A DNA stretch of 64,000 bases, taken from Oscillospiraceae bacterium (GTDB lineage Bacteria; Bacillota; Clostridia; Oscillospirales; Ruminococcaceae). Of the stretch, positions 17,630-25,791 are shown one piece after another. The DNA lies in NCBI GenBank assembly GCA_015067175.1, contig SVMX01000001.1:186001-250000 (forward strand). The letters are read 5' to 3'. The notes below the pieces were generated by a model. That model searched no databases and had not been told where the DNA came from. It saw only the letters and a program-made list of their open reading frames with translations. The first letter of the stretch is position 1; each line of letters begins with the position of its first letter. Made by a program: the position numbers and the translations under genes.

Positions 17630-17650
17630 AAGGGCAGCGGGGCTGCCCTT
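17630..17650 (-). terminator. Terminator of the LRR lipoprotein gene
   Basis: AAGGGCAGC and GCTGCCCTT form a perfect 9-bp stem with a 3-base loop; on the minus strand TTAATATTTTA follows. Confidence 0.7.
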
Positions 17651-17679
17651 GTAAATTAGTTATAGCAATGGATATCCTT

Positions 17680-19968
17680 TTAATTAGATACAACAGTACC
17701 ACCAGAAAAATTAGGATGTGTATCCTCACTAAAACTCGTATTATAAATTTCTTGTATGGTTTCATAAGAATATGTTTTGCCTTTGTATGTAGCATTCAAT
17801 AGGTTAGTACAGCCATTGAATGCTTCGCCGATTGTAGTCACACTATCAGGGATAACAATAGATGTGAGACTAGTGCAATCGCCGAATGCATAATCACCTA
17901 ATATGATAACACTTTCAGGAATAGTAACAGAGACGAGACTGGTACAACCACGAAATGCAAAACTGCCAATTCCAGTAACGCTATCAGGGATAACTATAGA
18001 TATGAGATTAGCGCAGTCTTCAAATGCACCTCCCCAGATTTCGGTAACGCTGTCAGGAATACTAACTGAGATAAGATTTTCGCATCCATAGAAAGTACCA
18101 GTGTAGATTACTTCCACATTGTTAGGTATGACAATTGAAGTAAGAGAGGTGCAGCCTCTGAATGCATCCTCGCCTATTGAAATAATACTATCGGGTAGGA
18201 TGACTTCCGTTAATTCCTCGCAATATTCAAATGCTTGTTCATCTATATACTTTATACCATTAGGAACGATGCATTTACCTTTATAGTTTTCATAACACTT
18301 CTTAAATGTATCACCCAGAATGTAAATGCCATCAGATGAGTTTATAATATCCGCTATATCATAATCAAAATCCTTATATGTATATACTACATCATTGAAG
18401 CTAATATTGATCATTTCATCATACAAGCCTTTAAAGCTTCTAATAAGATCACGTGCAAGATCATCAGCATCTTCCCACTCGTCTGAATCCAAATCGGAAA
18501 AATAGCTGATAGCGTAATTGTTACCTGAACAATACCCACAATCTTTAAAAGCACGGTCTCCAATATAACCGATATTATTCGGTATTACAATATCGCTCAA
18601 GCTAATACAGCCGCTAAAAGCTGAATACCCAATCGCCGTTACACTTTCAGGTATAATTACCTCAGATAAACTACAACAATTATCGAATGCATAATCACCA
18701 ATTGAATTTACATTGTTTGGTATATTGATTGATGAAAGTTTATAGCAGTATGCAAAGGCGTGGTCGCTGATAAATTCAACTTTTGGTGGTATTGCTACCG
18801 AAGATAAATTGTAACAACGCACAAACGCACTATCACCAATATACGACATCTCTTTAGGAAACACCACCGAAGTTAAATTATAGCAATCAGAAAAAGCTCC
18901 ATCCCCAATAGCTGAAACTGTATTTGGAATATTTACTTCTCCATTAATGGCTTCATTGCAATCTATCAATACCCCATTCTCAATGGTGAGCATATTTAAT
19001 TTATCAAATATAGCAAAAAGCTCTTGGAGCGTATGGGTAGCATCTAGATAATTCACTTCTTCAAGGCTAGTGCAGCCCGAAAAAGCTTGCTCACTTACCA
19101 ACGCTACTACGCTATCGGGAATATCTATCGACGTAATTTTGCTGCAATTATAAAATGCTTTGCCGCCTATTGTGTGTACTCCATCAGGAATCGTAAATCT
19201 GCCCTCATGACTTGTTGAACAACCCAGCAAAACACCATCTTCAATTCGATAACCGTCAGGATATCGGATTTCATTGTATAAATCCTCAATATTCTCATAA
19301 GAATATGTCTTTCCTCTGTAGCAGATATTAGTAAGATTTATGCATCCATCAAATACCCCATCAGGCATATCGGTTACTTCGCTTGAAATATACACTGTTT
19401 CAAGAATGGTAGCATTTTTATAAACATGATCAGCCATCATATCCCACCGAAACCCTTCATGGTTTTTACTGGATAAGAAAGCCATGTCTCTGGGATAATT
19501 GATATGTTTGATTGTCGAAGTATTGATAGCTGCATACTTAACTGTGTCTGGCATCACTATTTGTGTAAGCTTGCTGTTTTTCAAATCGATTGCTACAACA
19601 GGCTCTCCATCAATGGTATCGGGTATGTTTACTCTGAGAGATTGACCAGTATAGCCTGTTATCACAATACCGACACACTCTGTGTCATAAGTATATTCAA
19701 AGCTTTCAACAGGGGTTTCTTCGATTACAGGTAAGACATCCCATACGTCAGGATATTTTGTAGCAGCATCTTCGGTAATTGAATTATTTCCGTAATTCAG
19801 AGCTTGATCTTCCTCATCACTCTCGTCATCCCTGTCCTCGGTTTCGTACTCTTCCGTATCGTCGCGGCGGCTATCCGAACTGCCGCTGCAACCGCTAAAA
19901 GCACTAACAGCTATCACCGCCGCAAGAATACCCGCTAGGCATCTTTTGAGCTTATACTGGCTTGACAT
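17680..19968 (-). CDS. BspA-type leucine-rich repeat lipoprotein
   Basis: 762 residues. The signal peptide ends in SAFSGC, so Cys is lipidated after cleavage; an acidic Asp/Glu linker follows. The body is built of LRR_5 (BspA/TpLRR) repeats of about 23 residues with the pattern AF-GCTSL-SI-IPDSV--IG, in two blocks interrupted around 480-560. A recurring GKTYSYE(T/N)I segment ends two blocks. Such proteins sit on the outer face of the membrane and bind host or microbial surface ligands. The start is the ATG at 19968 with GGAAGGG seven bases upstream; the frame is open further upstream, but that part overlaps the promoter. It is cargo of the integrative element and divergent from an XRE regulator. 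Confidence 0.92.
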   Translation of the reverse strand: MSSQYKLKRCLAGILAAVIAVSAFSGCSGSSDSRRDDTEEYETEDRDDESDEEDQALNYGNNSITEDAATKYPDVWDVLPVIEETPVESFEYTYDTECVGIVITGYTGQSLRVNIPDTIDGEPVVAIDLKNSKLTQIVMPDTVKYAAINTSTIKHINYPRDMAFLSSKNHEGFRWDMMADHVYKNATILETVYISSEVTDMPDGVFDGCINLTNICYRGKTYSYENIEDLYNEIRYPDGYRIEDGVLLGCSTSHEGRFTIPDGVHTIGGKAFYNCSKITSIDIPDSVVALVSEQAFSGCTSLEEVNYLDATHTLQELFAIFDKLNMLTIENGVLIDCNEAINGEVNIPNTVSAIGDGAFSDCYNLTSVVFPKEMSYIGDSAFVRCYNLSSVAIPPKVEFISDHAFAYCYKLSSINIPNNVNSIGDYAFDNCCSLSEVIIPESVTAIGYSAFSGCISLSDIVIPNNIGYIGDRAFKDCGYCSGNNYAISYFSDLDSDEWEDADDLARDLIRSFKGLYDEMINISFNDVVYTYKDFDYDIADIINSSDGIYILGDTFKKCYENYKGKCIVPNGIKYIDEQAFEYCEELTEVILPDSIISIGEDAFRGCTSLTSIVIPNNVEVIYTGTFYGCENLISVSIPDSVTEIWGGAFEDCANLISIVIPDSVTGIGSFAFRGCTSLVSVTIPESVIILGDYAFGDCTSLTSIVIPDSVTTIGEAFNGCTNLLNATYKGKTYSYETIQEIYNTSFSEDTHPNFSGGTVVSN

Positions 19969-20029
19969 TGTAATACCCTTCCTTTTTGCATAACGCATTA
20001 TTTGACAGGAAAATACCCTATCAGCACTA

Positions 20030-20058
20030 ATTATACTGGATATGCCAGTAAAAGTCAA
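20030..20058 (-). promoter_or_regulatory. LRR lipoprotein promoter with internal operator
   Basis: TTGACT (20053-20058 on minus), a 17-bp spacer and TATAAT (20030-20035). The spacer is a palindrome, TACTGG-N5-CCAGTA (20034-20050), reaching into the -10 box: a repressor bound here would block polymerase. The divergent XRE protein 50 bp away is the obvious candidate. Confidence 0.75.
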
Positions 20059-20100
20059 GCCTTTTTTAGGAAATAGTATATACTCTAGGTGGGTGATAGT

Positions 20101-20388
20101 ATGGTATTACATAAATTTGAACGAATCCGCAATCTGCGTGAGGATAATGACTTGAAGCAGCGGCAACTAGCCGAGCTGCTGGACTGCGATCAGCGCACTT
20201 ACAGCAACTATGAGTGCGGCGTGCTGAACGTTCCGAACGATGTGCTTATACGATTGGCACTGTTCTACAATACCAGCGTAGACTATCTCCTCGGCATCAC
20301 CGACGCTAAAGTACCCTACACCCGAAACAAAACCGCTGATGAGCGCATCAAGGCGACTAAAGATATCAAAAAGACAGCTCCGAAATAA
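20101..20388 (+). CDS. XRE-family helix-turn-helix regulator
   Basis: 95 residues, essentially one Cro/CI-type DNA-binding domain (RIRNLREDNDLKQRQLAELL, then CDQRTYSNYECGVLNVPNDV) with the usual YNTSVDYLLGITD ending and a short basic tail. The ATG at 20101 is 8 bases after AGGTGG; a GTG at 20089 overlaps that site. It is the only clear rightward gene in the element and is divergent from the LRR lipoprotein, whose promoter holds a palindrome. Autoregulation and control of the lipoprotein are inferred. Confidence 0.9.
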   Translation: MVLHKFERIRNLREDNDLKQRQLAELLDCDQRTYSNYECGVLNVPNDVLIRLALFYNTSVDYLLGITDAKVPYTRNKTADERIKATKDIKKTAPK

Positions 20389-20406
20389 AATCGGGCTGTC
20401 TTTTTT
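20371..20406 (+). terminator. Terminator overlapping the end of the XRE gene
   Basis: AAGACAGC-T-CCGA pairs with TCGG-GCTGTCTT across AATAAAA, followed by TTTT. The stem starts inside the last codons of the gene. Confidence 0.85.
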
Positions 20407-20596
20407 CGTATGAGCCACTTCTCGCAGTACCCCTGAGCCAGAAACTCAAAACTGTCTTTTTTTCAACGCTTACTCGGATACTTGCTCTCACTACTTGCCG
20501 AATACTCACCACGAAAACTGTCTTTTTATTAAGTTCTGAGTACCCTCTGACATCATCTCTGCGCCTCGCTCCATCGGAAAACTGTCTTTTTTTCGC
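20396..20596 (+). repeat. Four spaced CTGTCTTTTT units
   Basis: CTGTCTTTTTT occurs in the terminator (20396) and as AAAACTGTCTTTTT at 20448, 20514 and 20578, about 56-66 bp apart. The DNA between units is not conserved. The later three lack the left arm of the hairpin, so they are not complete terminators. Their CTGTCTT is complementary to the AAGACAG arm at 20371. Confidence 0.7.
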
Positions 20597-21131
20597 AAAC
20601 TGAGTTTGGATAGTATCTGCTTGTAATGCGACTTCAGAGGCTATCGGAGAAATATCTGCTCCTTTATCGGGACAATTAAACTGCTTGATACAAAAAATCG
20701 GGATATCGCTGTATCCATAAACCCACCGCCCACCCTATACGAATACCTTATCTCCGAATCCCTCTATACCTGAATTCTATTTACCTACCCCTCAATTCCA
20801 AGTATAATCAGGTAGCGGAATTTCTCGTCATCTATCACCCGAATTATCCTCTTATATCTGTATCTCGGTATATCTCTCGTGTAATGTATAGTCAGGAATT
20901 AATCGACCGAATATCTTATTACTCGAATTATCCGATCTCACATTCTTCTTCCTGATATAATAATAAAGCAACTCGGAATTGAATTTTATTATCGGAGATT
21001 TTTTCACGCATTATCAGACATAATTATGAAAAATTTTTCTGCACCTCCAAAGTAAATATTTCTACTCGGAAAAGGAATAAATATCCGTAGCGAATTGCAC
21101 CTATCCGCATACTACCGCAAACAAACAGAAT
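20597..21131. other. Gene-free AT-rich stretch
   Basis: About 535 bp without a gene. Short CG-centred motifs recur in AT-rich DNA: CTCCGAATCC (20752), ACCCGAATTATCC (20837), ACCGAATATC (20907), ACTCGAATTATCCG (20922), CTCGGAATTG (20961). CGAATTATCC occurs twice. These could be iteron-like protein sites; no replication protein is seen nearby. Confidence 0.4.
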
Positions 21132-21776
21132 TCACACTCCTGCGCCGCCACCGCCCATAAGCTCGGAGATAAGCTGCTGCTTCTGTTGCGAGTACGCCTC
21201 GTCCTCAGTGGAGAGCAGAAACATAAGGTGCGCCAGCTTATCGGAATCCGCAAAACCAAGCCGTTTCCTTACAACAGTCGCCATAACGCTGCGCAGAATT
21301 TTGACTTCTTCGGCGCAGTCACTGACCAGCAAATTGTCTTTTTTCTCACCCTTTGGCAGCAGCGCGGAGATATTGTAGTCAAGCTCACGCTCTGAAAGTA
21401 CCCCAGCCGAAGCATAAAAGCAGATAAGCCCATCTTCCGTTTCATCGTCAGCAATGAGCGAAAGAGCCTCCCCAATACGCTCGCGCAGCCGCTTATCCTG
21501 CCGTGAAGCGAACACGTCAAGACTCTCTCTTGTGGTGTTGAACTTCTCTGCGGTCAGCTTGTAGTCAAAGCCGCTTGTCACCAGCGCAATGTACTTTTCC
21601 CTCGACGAGCTGCGAGTCCAACTGCCGCCTGTTACATATTTCTGTAGAACATTCAGAGCGTTCTTCCTGCGCATCAAAACGGTATACTCCTCGCTGTCGG
21701 TTTCATCCAGCTGTTGAAGCTCCCTCAGACGGGCGACGGTCAGCTTGCCGCAGCTAATTAGGTCTTTGATAATCAT
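21132..21776 (-). CDS. Unknown element protein, possibly DNA-binding
   Basis: 214 residues, charged and helical, no signal peptide or membrane segment. The middle part (KLTAEKFNTTRESLDVFASR) resembles the helix-turn-helix of small phage or sigma-like regulators; the C-terminus ends in a Gly run (MGGGGAGV). I do not recognise a family. The ATG at 21776 lies 9 bases after GGAGGG. It has no close partner gene: 595 bp separate it from the upstream operon. Confidence 0.7.
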   Translation of the reverse strand: MIIKDLISCGKLTVARLRELQQLDETDSEEYTVLMRRKNALNVLQKYVTGGSWTRSSSREKYIALVTSGFDYKLTAEKFNTTRESLDVFASRQDKRLRERIGEALSLIADDETEDGLICFYASAGVLSERELDYNISALLPKGEKKDNLLVSDCAEEVKILRSVMATVVRKRLGFADSDKLAHLMFLLSTEDEAYSQQKQQLISELMGGGGAGV

Positions 21777-22331
21777 AACATGATACCCTCCTCGTTTTGG
21801 TTTTGTTATGACAGAATGTAGCGGAAGATTTATTTTCGCTGTACGGGTCGGGTTTTTTATCGGAAACGAGCCGAAAAATTCTTAACAAAACAAATTCCAT
21901 TTTGTTATCGTTAAGGTACAATGTTAAGAGAAAACGCTCAACTCGGTAGGAAATATCAGTGCAGATAAAATGCTGCTCAAGCCTTTGATACTGCGGTTTT
22001 CTGAGGAGTAACGCCGCCCCGAAAAGTCCAGCCGGACGCCAAAGCACACGACCGCCCAGAAGCCCCGCAAACGCCCGTAAAGCTGCCCATACCCACGAGG
22101 TAGGGAAAGTACCCGCCGCAGCCAGATAAAGCCCGCAAAACGCACGCCAGAGGGCTGAAAACGCACGTCCTGTAAAACGGCAAAAGCGCCGCAAACCCTT
22201 TCGTAGAGCCGCATCGCAGATTCTCATTTCAGGTAGAACAGCCTTAATAATCTGGCTAATAACCTCGGTAATCCAGCAAACAACCTTTTAAATCTGCAAA
22301 ACAGCCTTGAAAATCTCAAAAATGACATAAG
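21777..22331. other. Gene-free stretch with a GC-rich repeat
   Basis: About 550 bp. From 21990 to 22200 the sequence is GC-rich and resembles 17397-17580: both share ACGC-CGTAA, GCCCATA and CGAGGTAGGGAAA in order. A 157-codon minus frame covers it, but its start lacks a ribosome site and its product is mostly low-complexity Ala/Leu/Arg/Trp, so I do not call a gene. Confidence 0.45.
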
Positions 22332-22364
22332 AAAAGCCGCCCGAATCAGTAGAAACAGGCGGCT
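22332..22364 (-). terminator. Terminator of the resolvase operon
   Basis: AGCCGCC and GGCGGCT (22335-22341 and 22358-22364) form a perfect 7-bp stem; on the minus strand TTTTCTT follows. Confidence 0.75.
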
Positions 22365-22371
22365 CCGGGTA

Positions 22372-22668
22372 TCAGCGGACGATAATTCCGCCGTAGGGGA
22401 TAGTGCTTGTGCCTTTAGGTGTTTTCCTCAGCAGCGTTCTCGTTCTGTCGTTGTACGCTGCCAGCACCTGTGAGGGGACGATCATCGAATTCTGCTCCAT
22501 ATCCAGCTTTGAAACTGGCGTATAGAGGTGACCGCTGCCTATATCCGAAACGATCCAGAATACTACGTCCGAGGTTTTGGTGACTGGCACACCATCGCCG
22601 TTGATAACGATCTGCTGCAGCTTGCATCCGTTAGAGCCAAGCTGAATACCCAAAAATGTAAATCCCAT
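22372..22668 (-). CDS. Small unknown protein coupled to the resolvase
   Basis: 98 residues, beta-rich, Gly and Thr-rich, no signal peptide or membrane segment (MGFTFLGIQLGSNGCKLQQI at the start). Family not recognised. The start ATG overlaps the stop of the resolvase gene by one base (TAATG) and has AAAGGAGG inside that gene, so it is translated with the resolvase. A role in resolution or regulation of the element is inferred from position only. Confidence 0.65.
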   Translation of the reverse strand: MGFTFLGIQLGSNGCKLQQIVINGDGVPVTKTSDVVFWIVSDIGSGHLYTPVSKLDMEQNSMIVPSQVLAAYNDRTRTLLRKTPKGTSTIPYGGIIVR

Positions 22669-23288
22669 TACTGTTCCTCCTTTACAAGTCGATAAAATGT
22701 GTGTTTAGTAATACCCAGCCGCCGCATAGCCTCGACTGCTGTAATCTGCTGCTCACGCCATAGGGCGCATACCTCTGAAAAACCCTCGGGCTTCGGAATG
22801 CGCTTCCTGCCCAGCTTCACGCCGCGAGTCTTCGCCGCATCAATACCCTGTCGCTGTCGCTCACGGATAGACAGGCGCTCCTTTTCGCTGACATAGCTGA
22901 GTATCTGCAGCACTAGATCTGCGACAAACCGCTTATCGAGGTTACCGTCAGCGCATCGGGTGTCCAGCAGTGGCATATCCAGAATCACGATATCGCACTG
23001 AAGCTCTGTTGTGATATACTGCCACCATCTGCGTATCTCCTCGTAGTTGCGCCCCAGCCTGTCCAACGACACTACAACAAGGCAGTCCCCAGCTCGCAGC
23101 AGCGGAGCTGTCCTGTCAGTACCCACCAGCGACATGAACACGGGTCTGTTGAAATCCTTGCCCGACTGCTGCTCCTGCAGTATCTGTCTTTCCTCGATAC
23201 CGTAATCACTCAGCGCGGTTACCTGCCTGTCTAAATTCTGACTGGTGCTGCTGACACGGGCATAGCCCCACATTTTTGCGTTTTCCAT
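22668..23288 (-). CDS. Serine recombinase (resolvase/invertase)
   Basis: 206 residues, the usual size of small Tn3/Hin-type serine recombinases. The catalytic domain has the nucleophile Ser13 in GYARVSS, then DRLGRNYEEI (the conserved LDRLgR motif) and a long E helix region. The C-terminal helix-turn-helix is seen in VEAMRRLGITKHTFYRLVKE. These enzymes resolve co-integrates or invert DNA. The ATG at 23288 has GGAGG eight bases upstream; the open frame further upstream lies over the promoter. It heads a two-gene operon. Confidence 0.93.
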   Translation of the reverse strand: MENAKMWGYARVSSTSQNLDRQVTALSDYGIEERQILQEQQSGKDFNRPVFMSLVGTDRTAPLLRAGDCLVVVSLDRLGRNYEEIRRWWQYITTELQCDIVILDMPLLDTRCADGNLDKRFVADLVLQILSYVSEKERLSIRERQRQGIDAAKTRGVKLGRKRIPKPEGFSEVCALWREQQITAVEAMRRLGITKHTFYRLVKEEQ

Positions 23289-23310
23289 AATCATCACCTC
23301 CGTGGTTGGC

Positions 23311-23339
23311 ATAGTAACTCTTTTCTCCGAAAAAGTCAA
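23311..23339 (-). promoter_or_regulatory. Resolvase promoter with AGAGTTA motif
   Basis: TTGACT (23334-23339 on minus), a 17-bp spacer and TACTAT (23311-23316); AGAGTTA joins spacer and -10 as in two other promoters of the element. Confidence 0.6.
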
Positions 23340-23493
23340 GCGGAAAATGTACACCTTTTCGGACACCCCAAATCCGCATAACAGAGCCGTTTCCGTGTGG
23401 ATGGAATAGCCGCTGAATGACTTATCGGACAGGCGGAATGCAAACTGTCGTTTTCGGAGAGGTTTTACAGGTTCAGCCTGTAACGGTAGAAAT

Positions 23494-23524
23494 AAAAAAC
23501 AGCCTTGCGGTAGTAAGCAAGACT
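23494..23524 (-). terminator. Terminator of the amidoligase/cyclotransferase operon
   Basis: AGTCTTGC pairs with GCAAGGCT (one G-T pair) across an 8-base loop; on the minus strand GTTTTTTATTT follows. Confidence 0.75.
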
Positions 23525-23554
23525 GAGTAAAAATGATGCTATTATGGGACAGTT

Positions 23555-24004
23555 TTATTTAGTGGCAGTACATCCATTCGCCGCAAACAGCGCATTGAAC
23601 AGCGGCTTTGTATCAATATCGTTATCCGCATAGCCTTCCAGTATCACATTGAAGTAATATTCCGATGGAATACCAACAGGATAACCATGCGCCATTATGT
23701 AAGCAAAGGCGTCCACCTTATGCTTGCCGAAGTACACACGAAAATCCTCCTTGTAGTACAATCTCGGGAAACCTTCGTACCTGTCTAAATTTCGCTCATC
23801 ATTTGCTGATATCTCCCACACTACGACAGGAACACTGCTGTCTTTATTTGGAACGATAGTAGCCACTGCACTACCATCTCCGCCGTGAAATTCAAGAGAA
23901 TACCCGTCTATCTCCGAAATGCCGAGAACTCTGGCATCGGGGCAGCGGCGCTTCATCTGGTCGATGTTCATATTAGATCCGTAAGCAAGATAAATTCTGT
24001 TCAT
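23555..24004 (-). CDS. AIG2/gamma-glutamylcyclotransferase-like protein
   Basis: 149 residues, full length for the family. The N-terminal YLAYGSNM carries the YGSN motif that binds the gamma-glutamyl group, and Glu77 in DRYEGFP is at the position of the proposed catalytic acid. These enzymes release 5-oxoproline from gamma-glutamyl amides or amines. It follows an amidoligase gene by 70 bp in the same operon. AIG2-like cyclotransferases and amidoligases are known to co-occur: one joins a glutamyl or similar acid to an amine, the other reverses or trims it. Start ATG with GGAGGAAT upstream. Confidence 0.9.
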   Translation of the reverse strand: MNRIYLAYGSNMNIDQMKRRCPDARVLGISEIDGYSLEFHGGDGSAVATIVPNKDSSVPVVVWEISANDERNLDRYEGFPRLYYKEDFRVYFGKHKVDAFAYIMAHGYPVGIPSEYYFNVILEGYADNDIDTKPLFNALFAANGCTATK

Positions 24005-24074
24005 ATTTTTAAATTCCTCCGTTTTTCGTGTACATATTGTGAGGTGGTAGCTACCTCCCCGAATTTCTGTCTTT

Positions 24075-24950
24075 CTATGCGGCGTGTCGCCATGCTATGT
24101 CGCCGTCGAGGTTCTCAAGCATAAACTTACGGCAGGTCTTGAACTCATCACCGATAAGCCCCATTCGCAACAGCCATGAGCGAAATGTGTACTTCTCATT
24201 ATCGCTTTTCGTGACCTTTGCACTTGTGGATTTCTGAACTATCGCCTGATGCGAAACCGCAAGACAGAACTGGATATACGCCTTGACCTTTCCTGCGTGA
24301 GTAGTGGAATTGAAGCAGCGGAACTCCACCGTTCCCTTTGTAAATACGGCGTGGAGATTAAGCCCATGATAGCGGCTGGAGTTATAATGAGCGTTCCTGT
24401 CGCCGCAGTACCCAGCATACCAGATATCCGCCGCTTTTGCCATGCTATCAGGACGCTGCCTGTTGAAACTCGACGTCAGCGACTCCTCTAGCTTCTTGCA
24501 ATAGCCGACTTCGCGCCTGTTCTGTACGGCTAAAGCCTTGTAGATGATATCCTGCTTACTGGAAAAGATATTCACGAGATTTCGCAATGACTTCGGCGTG
24601 TGCTGATCAGCTCCCACATGAATATGAATACCGCAGCTGCTGTTTGCAATCGCACCAGCGTGCCTCAGTCGGCGTATAAGCTCCTGCAAGGTTTCGATGT
24701 CCTCGTATTTGAGGATAGGAGTGACAAACTCCACCTCCTCAGCGGAAGCATTGCTCCTGCGCTCAACGGTAATGGAACTGTCCGAAACTACGCTCCACTT
24801 TCTGCCCGAACTATCTGCGACGATATATCGGTCATAACCGCCGCCCTGATGTACTGCAGTTGTTCCGAAATACTCCGCTACCGTTTCAGCTGCCTTTCTG
24901 CGTGTAAGCCCTGTAAGCTCGATCTCCACTCCGAATGTCTGTGTTCTCAT
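24075..24950 (-). CDS. Putative amidoligase (COOH-NH2 ligase)
   Basis: 291 residues. It matches the amidoligase_2 family, a glutamine-synthetase-like fold: TFGVEIELTG at the start (metal-binding Glu pair), EEVEFVTPILKYEDIETLQE, GIHIHVGAD with the conserved HIHVG histidines, and GTVEFRCFNSTTHAGKVKAY with the Arg/Glu motif near the end. Family members are proposed to use ATP to form amide bonds between a carboxylate and an amine, on a small molecule or peptide; no substrate is known here. The start ATG at 24950 has AGAGGTG upstream; a GTG at 24959 overlaps that site. First gene of an operon with the cyclotransferase, inside an integrative element. Confidence 0.88.
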   Translation of the reverse strand: MRTQTFGVEIELTGLTRRKAAETVAEYFGTTAVHQGGGYDRYIVADSSGRKWSVVSDSSITVERRSNASAEEVEFVTPILKYEDIETLQELIRRLRHAGAIANSSCGIHIHVGADQHTPKSLRNLVNIFSSKQDIIYKALAVQNRREVGYCKKLEESLTSSFNRQRPDSMAKAADIWYAGYCGDRNAHYNSSRYHGLNLHAVFTKGTVEFRCFNSTTHAGKVKAYIQFCLAVSHQAIVQKSTSAKVTKSDNEKYTFRSWLLRMGLIGDEFKTCRKFMLENLDGDIAWRHAA

Positions 24951-24988
24951 TGTCAGCACCTCTGTCTTTTTTCGTTTTTGCTGGTGCT

Positions 24989-25017
24989 ATGGTAACTCTG
25001 ATTTGAGAATTATTCAA
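24989..25017 (-). promoter_or_regulatory. Amidoligase promoter with AGAGTTA motif
   Basis: TTGAAT (25012-25017 on minus), a 17-bp spacer and TACCAT (24989-24994). The -10 is weak, which suggests an activator or tight control. TCAGAGTTA is shared with the integrase 1 promoter in the same phase. Confidence 0.55.
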
Positions 25018-25077
25018 GATGCTAAACTGTACAATGTTTCGGGTGTGGAATTGGTGGTTGTGCTTGGGGTACAAAAT

Positions 25078-25110
25078 AAAAAAAGCCCTTTCGGGATCAA
25101 CCGAAAGGGC
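25078..25110 (-). terminator. Terminator of the RloA/RloB-like operon
   Basis: GCCCTTTCGG and CCGAAAGGGC form a perfect 10-bp stem with a 6-base loop; seven Ts follow on the minus strand (25078-25084). Confidence 0.92.
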
Positions 25111-25116
25111 GAAATG

Positions 25117-25791
25117 TTATTCAAGGTATTGCTTTAATTCTTCAATCAACTCATATACTTTTGTAGCTGGTTTGTTATGGGATGGAGGAATGCTATCATT
25201 AATAAGTGCCTTTGCATTTCTTATTGCTTCATACATTCGATCTTCAAGTAGCGCATAAATATTTGGACAAGTTTTGTCATATTTAAAGCCAAACAGCTCA
25301 CTTAATCGCTTCTGATAGTATTTCCTATCATTCGCAGATTGCAGGAAATCGAAATGCAGTATAAACCACAGTTCTATACATTCATTAGACCAAGCTACTT
25401 TATATACAGTTTTACCTTTGGTTGTGTTAGCACTGGATATAGCATTATCAAAATCATCATAAGGGAAATCATCCTTATCGAACATAAGCCAAACCACTTC
25501 AGTGTCTGGACAATTCTCCTCTACATATTTCCGAGTATATTCTAACAAACCGCGAGTATTTCTTCCAGTGCCGTGAACTTGTATAACCGCATTCTGTGAA
25601 ATATAGTTGGCATACCTTGCATTTATTTTTGATACTATTCCATTGATGTAATAGGGTTCTGTTTTTGTTCCCTCAGATACAATCAGCATACGCGGCGGCA
25701 ATAACGGAATCTGCTCAACAGGCTTTTTCTTTTTGGCAATCTTTTCTTTTAAAGCTTTCATTTCAGAATGTTTGAGAGGTTTATTACTCAT
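25117..25791 (-). CDS. RloB/AbiLii-like TOPRIM-type protein
   Basis: 224 residues. The RloB pattern is visible: a basic N-terminus, then PRMLIVSEGTKTEPYYINGI (the SEG-T-KTE-PYF motif with the TOPRIM-type Glu), a central VVWLMFDKDDF with the DxD pair, and SNECIELWFILHFDF (the family's SN-P-cFE-WFLLHF motif). In RloAB and AbiL systems the partner is an SMC/ABC-like ATPase and the RloB protein is the presumed nuclease effector that acts during phage infection. Its start overlaps the ATPase gene by 8 bp. Confidence 0.92.
   Translation of the reverse strand: MSNKPLKHSEMKALKEKIAKKKKPVEQIPLLPPRMLIVSEGTKTEPYYINGIVSKINARYANYISQNAVIQVHGTGRNTRGLLEYTRKYVEENCPDTEVVWLMFDKDDFPYDDFDNAISSANTTKGKTVYKVAWSNECIELWFILHFDFLQSANDRKYYQKRLSELFGFKYDKTCPNIYALLEDRMYEAIRNAKALINDSIPPSHNKPATKVYELIEELKQYLE

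Noticed and set aside
20396-20596. Possible CRISPR array from the regularly spaced CTGTCTTTTT units
   Set aside because: Repeats are about 14 bp and partly homopolymer, there are only three or four, spacers are too long, and no cas genes are present.
21754-22227. 157-codon minus-strand frame in the element
   Set aside because: Low-complexity GC-rich translation over repeat DNA, no ribosome site, and it overlaps the start of the 214-residue gene.
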